The notes beneath the pieces were generated by a model. The model searched no databases, was not told the origin of the DNA, and saw only the letters and a program-made list of their open reading frames with translations. A DNA stretch of 39,214 nt from JBBRUG01 sp038247995. Lineage in GTDB: Bacteria > Chloroflexota > Chloroflexia > Chloroflexales > Chloroflexaceae. A program made the translations under genes and the position numbers. Shown here piece after piece: positions 34,968 to 39,214 of the stretch. Position 1 is the first letter of the stretch, and every line of letters begins with the position of its first letter. The stretch is taken from the NCBI GenBank assembly GCA_038247995.1, contig JBBRUG010000008.1:1-39214 (forward strand). The letters run 5' to 3'.

Positions 34968-35015
34968 TATGTTCGTATGTTCGTATGTTCGTATGTTCGT
35001 ATGTTCGTATGTTCC
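34968..35015. repeat. TATGTTCG tandem array (six units)
   Basis: Five perfect copies of the 8-mer TATGTTCG and a sixth ending in C instead of G, ending directly at the stop codon of the [2Fe-2S] subunit gene (35016). It is unrelated in sequence to the GGAACARR array 12 nt away. Confidence 0.96.
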
Positions 35016-35501
35016 CTAATCTGCCGCTACCGGTGCTTCATTCATCTTCTCGGCGGCATACTTCACAGCGCGCACGATATTCTCGTAGCCGGTGCAGCGG
35101 CAAAGATTACCTTCGAGGCCGTGGCGAATCTCGTCGTCACTTGGACTCGGGTTGTGCTTGAGCAGATCGGCGGCGGCCATGATCATACCGGGGGTGCAAT
35201 AGCCGCACTGGAGGCCGTGCTTCTCCCAGAAGCCCTCCTGAAGCGGATGCAGCACGCCGTCGTGAGCGAGGCCTTCAATTGTCAGCACCTCAGCGCCATC
35301 GACCTGAACGGCCAGGATGGTACACGCCTTGACACTGTCGCCGTTGAGATGCACAACACACGCGCCGCACTGGCTGGTATCACAACCGATGTGCGTACCG
35401 GTCAGGCTCAGCGTTTCGCGGAGATAATGCACCAGCAGCGTACGCGGCTCTACCTCGCTCGTGTGCTGCTTTCCATTCACTGTGACGCTAATCTGTGGCA
35501 C
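35016..35501 (-). CDS. Molybdenum hydroxylase [2Fe-2S] subunit (CoxS-like)
   Basis: A 161-aa electron-transfer subunit with two [2Fe-2S] clusters. The plant-ferredoxin-type cluster is held by C40, C45, C48 and C60 (CDTSQCGAC). The alpha-helical cluster is held by C99, C102, C134 and C136 (CGYC and CRCTGYENIV). Length and order are normal for the family. The GTG start at 35501 has AAGGAGG 7 nt upstream, and an ATG alternative is not available nearby. It follows the CoxG-like gene by 64 nt. Confidence 0.96.
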   Translation of the reverse strand: MPQISVTVNGKQHTSEVEPRTLLVHYLRETLSLTGTHIGCDTSQCGACVVHLNGDSVKACTILAVQVDGAEVLTIEGLAHDGVLHPLQEGFWEKHGLQCGYCTPGMIMAAADLLKHNPSPSDDEIRHGLEGNLCRCTGYENIVRAVKYAAEKMNEAPVAAD

Positions 35502-35565
35502 GGGCCAACCTCCTTGTTGGGGATGATACTCGGGAGAATAACAAGCTCCGCAAGCCCATCCAAGA

Positions 35566-36294
35566 TTACTTACGCCGTCCGAGTACGAACCCGATCAAGA
35601 ATGCGACCAATAACCAGGGCGCCCAGGGGCGCTCCTTGAGGAAATCTTCGACAACGCCCCGCGCGAGATCGGCCTCCGTCATTTGTTCGCCGGCCGGAAC
35701 GGTAATGGTCCGCCGCTCGAAGCTAGGCGCAACGGCAGGCGCTGCGGGCGCATCGACGACGGCTGTAGCGGCGGCGGGCAGTGGCGCTGCGGGCGCCACT
35801 GGTTCAGGCTCTAGTGAGGCGGGAGGCTCAGGAGCCGCCGCCGGAGCGGGCGACTGTCGATCGGCGATCTGTTGCGCGAGGGCTTTAAGGCTCTGGCTGA
35901 TCAACGTCTTCGCCGCGCCGTCGATCAGGCGCTGGCCGACGCTGGCGATTGTGCCGCCTACTTGGGCCTCACCGAAATAGTCGAGGATGGTGGATGCGCC
36001 GTCTTCACGCAGCTTAATGCTGCCGTTGCCCTTCAGGAAGCCGTTGCTGCCCTTACCGTCAACGTGAATGTCGTACGATTCAGGGGCAACCTGATTGTCG
36101 ATCTTGACTCGCCCGGTATACACGCCCCGTACGGCTTGTAGGCCAACCTTTAGCGTCGTCTCGTACTCGGCTGGCCCCACCTGATCAAGCCGTTGACAGC
36201 CCGGAATCGTCCGTGCCAGCACGCCAGGATCGTTCAAAGCCGACCAGACTTCTTCGCGGGTGGCTTCGAAGGTGTAATTGCCGGCGATTCTCAC
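35566..36294 (-). CDS. CoxG-like SRPBCC protein with C-terminal membrane anchor
   Basis: A 242-aa protein. Residues 1-140 are a CoxG/SRPBCC (START-like) domain: MRIAGNYTFEATREEVW, NDPGVLARTIPGCQ, GKGSNGFLKGNGSI and a helix IASVGQRLIDGAAKTLI. A Pro/Ala-rich linker (about 148-190) leads to a single hydrophobic tail (about 224-238) ending in GRRK, which would anchor it to the membrane. In CO dehydrogenase systems CoxG helps attach the enzyme to the membrane. The GTG at 36294 is preferred because AAGGAG lies 6-7 nt upstream and the domain begins there; a longer frame to 36333 is unsupported. First gene of the operon. Confidence 0.9.
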   Translation of the reverse strand: MRIAGNYTFEATREEVWSALNDPGVLARTIPGCQRLDQVGPAEYETTLKVGLQAVRGVYTGRVKIDNQVAPESYDIHVDGKGSNGFLKGNGSIKLREDGASTILDYFGEAQVGGTIASVGQRLIDGAAKTLISQSLKALAQQIADRQSPAPAAAPEPPASLEPEPVAPAAPLPAAATAVVDAPAAPAVAPSFERRTITVPAGEQMTEADLARGVVEDFLKERPWAPWLLVAFLIGFVLGRRK

Positions 36295-36613
36295 GCCGCG
36301 CTCCTTTCGCCCGGCTACAACCTCGCCATTCACGCATGCATACGACGTGACTGATCAACAGAATGCCTTACACCATTGGCGTACGGCTGAGGGTAGCAAC
36401 GAGCACCTATGAATAAAGAATGCAAATGAACCGCTGAGGAAACGACTTGCGTACCCAACACGAGACAACACTGTCCATTGAGCGCAGGCATCACTGCCGA
36501 CAACCTGTCTAGAGAGCGACGCCACCGGGCGCACGGCTCAAGTTGGCACTCTCGTTCGGGAGCACTGGAGAGAGCAATTGCAGTAGTATAGGAAAATTCG
36601 CACTTGCATGCGT

Positions 36614-36642
36614 ATCGTACCTGATGCGATTCGGTTTGTCAA
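36614..36642 (-). promoter_or_regulatory. Candidate promoter of the molybdenum hydroxylase operon
   Basis: On the minus strand, TTGACA (36642-36637) is followed by a 17-nt spacer and TACGAT (36619-36614, 4 of 6 matches). The leader to the CoxG-like GTG would be about 310 nt long. That leader (36295-36610) holds no gene that I can support and no obvious terminator. Confidence 0.45.
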
Positions 36643-36650
36643 GGGAAGTG

Positions 36651-36720
36651 TAAGCGATAGAACGATAAAGCGGGAAAGCGGGAAAGCGGGAAAGCGATAG
36701 AACGATAAAGCGGGAAAACG
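36651..36720. repeat. GCGGGAAA array with a longer direct repeat
   Basis: A 26-bp direct repeat (36652-36677 and 36692-36717, each AAGCGATAGAACG... ending in GCGGGAAA) with GCGGGAAA units between the two copies. It lies about 20 bp before the start of the cytidylyltransferase-like gene. Relatives occur at 29186-29215, and a degraded form (GCGGTAGAGCGGGAG and following) at 37348-37385, so the cytidylyltransferase-like gene is flanked by this family. Confidence 0.9.
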
Positions 36721-36742
36721 GACACGGAGTAAAATAGAAGCT

Positions 36743-37354
36743 ATGAACATGATCATGATCCCAGAATCCATGCTCGCTGATCTGTTGAAAGGCCGGATCA
36801 GCAGCCTGACGATCACCGCCGACGGTAACATTCTTGCCGATGCTCCGCCGCAGGGCGCGTTACTTTCAGGCTCGTTTAACCCGTTACATTGGGGCCATGT
36901 TGCGCTGGCGCAAGCAGCCGCCGACCATCTTGATTTGCCGGTGGCCTTTGAGTTGCCGGTGATCAATGCCGATAAAGGTACGCTGACCGCCGCCGAAGTG
37001 CAACGCCGTGCACTCCAGTTTTATGGGAAGCACACTCTGATCCTCTCCCGCGCCCCACGCTTTCTCGACAAGGCCGCGCTCTATCCCGGTTGGGTGTTTG
37101 TCCTTGGGTATGATACCGCCGTGCGCTTGCTCGACCCGCGCTACTACGCCGGCAGTGCCGGGCTCGCAACTGCGCTTAGCGGCCTGCACGACGCCGGTTG
37201 CCGCTTTCTGGTTGCTGGACGTGTGCTGGATGGGCGCTTCGCAACGCTCGCCGATTTGAGCATCCCTGCCGCATTCGTCCCGCTCTTTGCCGACCTGCCT
37301 GAAGCCGTTTTTCGCGCTGATATTTCCTCCACGGAGTTGCGCGAGAAGCGGTAG
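36743..37354 (+). CDS. Cytidylyltransferase-fold nucleotidyltransferase
   Basis: A 203-aa protein of the HxGH nucleotidyltransferase superfamily. GSFNPLHWGH (43-52) contains the HxGH nucleotide-binding motif, and DISSTELR near the C-terminus is the matching ISSTxxR motif. The blocks ELPVINADKGTL, APRFLDKAALYPGWVFVLGYDTA and DPRYY are typical of the cytidylyltransferase-like proteins that are often fused to a CinA-type domain; here that domain is absent. The family relates to NMN/nicotinate-nucleotide adenylyltransferases, so a role in NAD or nucleotide metabolism is possible but not shown. ATG codons at 36743, 36749 and 36755 all fit; no strong ribosome site. Confidence 0.85.
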   Translation: MNMIMIPESMLADLLKGRISSLTITADGNILADAPPQGALLSGSFNPLHWGHVALAQAAADHLDLPVAFELPVINADKGTLTAAEVQRRALQFYGKHTLILSRAPRFLDKAALYPGWVFVLGYDTAVRLLDPRYYAGSAGLATALSGLHDAGCRFLVAGRVLDGRFATLADLSIPAAFVPLFADLPEAVFRADISSTELREKR

Positions 37355-37466
37355 AGCGGGAGTAGCGTATAGAGCTGGAGCGCGGTAAATCAGCCCCACC
37401 TGGCGCGCCCGTCAGTCATCTATCAGCAGCAGCAGCGCCCGAACAAGCAAACACCGCTTCAGAATA

Positions 37467-37475
37467 TGCTATAAT
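37467..37475 (+). promoter_or_regulatory. Extended -10 promoter of the BMP lipoprotein gene
   Basis: TGCTATAAT at 37467-37475 is a perfect extended -10 (TGnTATAAT). No -35 match at the right distance is seen, which such promoters can tolerate. The transcript would begin near 37482, about 136 nt before the ATG at 37618. Confidence 0.55.
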
Positions 37476-37495
37476 CGCCAATCAACACCCGACCC

Positions 37496-37567
37496 GATAA
37501 CGCGCCGCAGCAATCAGATGTGCGCCCCCAGCAATGTGCAGGCCCATCTGCACTGCGAAGCGTTATC
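37496..37567 (+). ncRNA. Structured leader element before the BMP lipoprotein gene
   Basis: A perfect 8-bp closing stem GATAACGC/GCGTTATC (37496-37503, 37560-37567) encloses two mutually exclusive hairpins: CAGATG/CATCTG (37515-37520, 37545-37550) and GTGCAG/CTGCAC (37536-37541, 37548-37553). Alternative inner pairing inside a stable closing stem, starting about 14 nt after the predicted transcription start, suggests a cis-regulatory RNA. It does not show the conserved purine riboswitch core. Confidence 0.35.
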
Positions 37568-37617
37568 ACACGGCATGGTTCGCACGTTCGCCGGTTCTTC
37601 CTGATAAGGAGTCGTTC

Positions 37618-38778
37618 ATGCGCAAATCGCTTTTCGCCATGCTAGCCCTGCTGGCGCTGCTCGTTCCGCTACTTGCGGCATGCGGCGGCGGCGCGGCCAC
37701 GCAACCCACCACTGCTCCGACTGAACCCACCACTGCTCCGACCGAACCTACTACCGCTCCGACTACCGCCCCTGTAACAGATTCTTCTTTGCCCCGGGTC
37801 GCCCTGGTGACCGACTTGGGCCGGGTCAATGACGGTACCTTCAACGAGTTCGCCCACCTCGGCGCCCTGCAGGCTTCCGAGGAGTTCGGGTTGGAGTATC
37901 GGTTCATTGAGACGCAAGCGCAGGCCGATTACGAGAACAACATCCAGACGATGGTCGATGAAGAATTCGACATCATCGTGACCGTCGGCTTCCTGATCCA
38001 GGATCAGACGGCGGCCGCCGCTGCGGCCAACCCCGACATCTTCTTCATTGGCGTCGACCAGTTCTACGCGCCCGGCACCGTCACCGATAATCTGATCGGC
38101 CTGCAGTTCCGCGAAGACCAGGCCGGTTTCCTCGCCGGTGCGCTCGCCGCGATGATGACCGAGAGCGGCACTGTCGGTGTGGTCGCCGGTGTTGAGATCC
38201 CGCCGGTGAAGAAGTTCCGCAACGGCTTCGACAATGGCGCGCAGTACGTCAACCCCGACATCAACCTGCTGGGCGTGTATGTGCCGTCCTTCATCGACCC
38301 GGCGCTCGGCGCCTCAACGGCTGAGCAACTGATCGGTGAGGGCGCAGACGTGATTTTCGGCGCGGGTGGCCCGACCGGGTCGGGCGGCATCGCCGCAGCG
38401 GCCGCGAGCGGCGCGTATGTGATCGGCGTCGACCAGGACGAGTACACCACCACGTTCGGCGGCGGCAGCGCTCCCGGCGCCGACCGCATCCTCTCCAGCG
38501 CGATCAAGCGCGTGGACGTGTCGGTCTACGACCAGATCAAGGCCGTCATCGACGGCACCTTCGCGGGTAACGGGATCGCGATCTACGAGGCCGAGAACGA
38601 CGGTATCGGCCTAGCCGATTTCCACGATACCGACGGCGATATTCCCGCTGCGGTAAAGGCCAAGCTCGAAGAGATTTTCGCCGCGCTGGCCGATGGCACG
38701 CTCAACACGGGCGTCGATCCGGTTTCCGGCGATATCGATGAGGCTACCGTACCCGAGCCTAGTCCACTGGCGCCATAA
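37618..38778 (+). CDS. BMP-family substrate-binding lipoprotein
   Basis: A 386-aa lipoprotein of the BmpA/PnrA (basic membrane protein) family, the extracytoplasmic receptor of a nucleoside-type ABC importer. Residues 1-21 are a lipoprotein signal with lipobox LAAC and lipidated C22. A low-complexity stalk of PTTAPTE repeats (about 30-53) links it to the binding domain, which begins at VALVTDLGRVNDGTFNEFA (61-79, with the conserved D-G-x-F-N). GVDQDEY is the second conserved substrate-site motif. No permease or ATPase gene follows in the window; a terminator comes directly after, so the importer parts lie elsewhere. TAAGGAG at 37605-37611 is 6 nt before the ATG. Confidence 0.94.
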   Translation: MRKSLFAMLALLALLVPLLAACGGGAATQPTTAPTEPTTAPTEPTTAPTTAPVTDSSLPRVALVTDLGRVNDGTFNEFAHLGALQASEEFGLEYRFIETQAQADYENNIQTMVDEEFDIIVTVGFLIQDQTAAAAAANPDIFFIGVDQFYAPGTVTDNLIGLQFREDQAGFLAGALAAMMTESGTVGVVAGVEIPPVKKFRNGFDNGAQYVNPDINLLGVYVPSFIDPALGASTAEQLIGEGADVIFGAGGPTGSGGIAAAAASGAYVIGVDQDEYTTTFGGGSAPGADRILSSAIKRVDVSVYDQIKAVIDGTFAGNGIAIYEAENDGIGLADFHDTDGDIPAAVKAKLEEIFAALADGTLNTGVDPVSGDIDEATVPEPSPLAP

Positions 38779-38803
38779 CCTGATCGAGGAGGGTGTTACA
38801 GAG

Positions 38804-38835
38804 GGGAGTGGGCGCATTGCCCGCTCCCTTTTGTT
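38804..38835 (+). terminator. Intrinsic terminator of the BMP lipoprotein gene
   Basis: GGGAGTGGGC (38804-38813) pairs with GCCCGCTCCC (38819-38828) with one G-U pair and a 5-nt loop, followed by TTTTGTTT. It lies 25 nt after the stop codon. Confidence 0.85.
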
Positions 38836-38849
38836 TCGGGCCACAGGCG

Positions 38850-38881
38850 GGCCGCAGCGTTAACTGCGCTGATGCTGCGGT
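38850..38881. repeat. Hairpin related to the mgtE/SIS palindrome
   Basis: GCCGCAGC and GCTGCGGT frame a short hairpin. The right part GCTGATGCTGCGG followed by TCTTA is nearly identical to the right arm of the 26613-26653 palindrome (GCTGATGCTGCGGCCTTA), which shows that this is a dispersed element. Confidence 0.5.
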
Positions 38882-38987
38882 CTTAGCGCACTGAGCACCA
38901 TGATTGAGCCACTGCGGCCACGGAACCGGGTGGCGCGCTGCGCTCGCGCCATGGGACGCAGGCGCAATCGATCTGCGCAATGCTGTC

Positions 38988-39081
38988 GGCAAGGTTTCAG
39001 GCGGCACGCGGCAGGCGGCAGGGTTCGCGCACCCGGACGCGCAATATCTACGCAGACTGTCAAGCTGCCTGAAACCTTGTC
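38988..39081. repeat. Long inverted repeat with internal heptamer array
   Basis: Arms 38988-39005 and 39064-39081 match at 16 of 18 positions, with a perfect 13-bp core CAAGGTTTCAGGC/GCCTGAAACCTTG. Between them, three 7-nt units GGCGGCA, CGCGGCA, GGCGGCA occupy 39000-39020. No coding frame here is convincing. Confidence 0.65.
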
Positions 39082-39118
39082 TTACTGGGAACCGGCCCTG
39101 TAGCGGAGCGACTCGCCC

Positions 39119-39214
39119 GGCTCAGTGGCTCAGTGTGCTACCGGATGGCGCGAGCAGAGGGAGCCACCGGCTCAGTGGTTCAGTGGTTCAGTGTGCTAGT
39201 GGTTCAGTGTGCTA
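39119..39214. repeat. GGYTCAGT 8-nt tandem repeats at the window end
   Basis: Two GGCTCAGT units at 39119-39134 and then, after 34 nt, GGCTCAGT, GGTTCAGT, GGTTCAGT, GTGCTAGT, GGTTCAGT and a truncated GTGCTA (39169-39214). The array continues beyond the window. 39082-39118 shows nothing else. Confidence 0.9.

Noticed and set aside
32494..36294. Calling the operon a true aerobic CO dehydrogenase (coxMSL)
   Set aside because: The large-subunit loop is AYRGAGR and lacks the Cu-binding Cys of AYRCSFR, so gene symbols were left blank.
37482..37617. Purine riboswitch before the BMP gene
   Set aside because: The conserved core and loop sequences are absent, although the ATAAT near the promoter looks similar at first glance.
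38900..39103. 67-codon open frame near the right edge
   Set aside because: It reads through an inverted repeat and heptamer units, is Arg-rich by composition and has no ribosome site.

Overview
The window is GC-rich bacterial DNA that most resembles a filamentous Chloroflexota (Chloroflexales) chromosome. This rests on gene content only: a separate catalytic chain of methylmalonyl-CoA mutase (an enzyme of the 3-hydroxypropionate bicycle in Chloroflexus), a CO-dehydrogenase-like molybdenum hydroxylase operon, a BMP-type lipoprotein, very large PAS/GAF histidine kinases and many short tandem repeats between genes. No rRNA, tRNA or CRISPR array was seen, so the assignment is an inference.

Layout. 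1-11,000 (mostly + strand): a lone cytochrome P450 behind a good promoter, a decayed IS4-like transposase beside a palindromic repeat, then a signalling block of a 1,342-aa soluble histidine kinase, an OmpR-type response regulator and a second 1,033-aa soluble kinase, ending in a broken DsbA-like gene. 11,184-22,261 (all - strand): one tightly packed operon read from right to left. It holds a small unknown protein, a radical SAM/SPASM-like enzyme, a family 2 glycosyltransferase (GT2), an SDR epimerase/dehydratase, five more GT2 enzymes, and an ABC-2 permease plus ATPase. This looks like synthesis and export of a surface glycan or glycoconjugate. Four of the six GT2 proteins appear to carry the same small accessory domain, three at the N-terminus and one at the C-terminus. 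22,592-31,427: a TspO-related membrane protein, an M20 peptidase, an MgtE-type Mg2+ channel preceded by a long structured leader, a SIS-domain protein, methylmalonyl-CoA mutase, a GNAT acetyltransferase and a secreted M14 carboxypeptidase. 31,567-36,294 (- strand): a molybdenum hydroxylase operon in the order CoxG-like, [2Fe-2S], Mo and FAD subunits; its active-site loop is form II (AYRGAGR), so it is not proven to oxidise CO. 36,743-38,778 (+): a cytidylyltransferase-fold protein and a BMP-family substrate-binding lipoprotein with its own structured leader and terminator.

The most notable signals are: (1) the mgtE leader, with a TTGACA-N17-TATACT promoter, several hairpins, an intrinsic terminator and an upstream segment identical to the terminator's 3' arm that could form an antiterminator, which is the layout of a riboswitch or attenuator; (2) the shared accessory domain in the glycosyltransferases and the radical SAM enzyme at the head of their operon; (3) repeated colonisation of gene junctions by unrelated 7-nt and 8-nt tandem repeats, twice read through as protein; (4) a shared leader motif in front of the divergent SIS and mutase genes.
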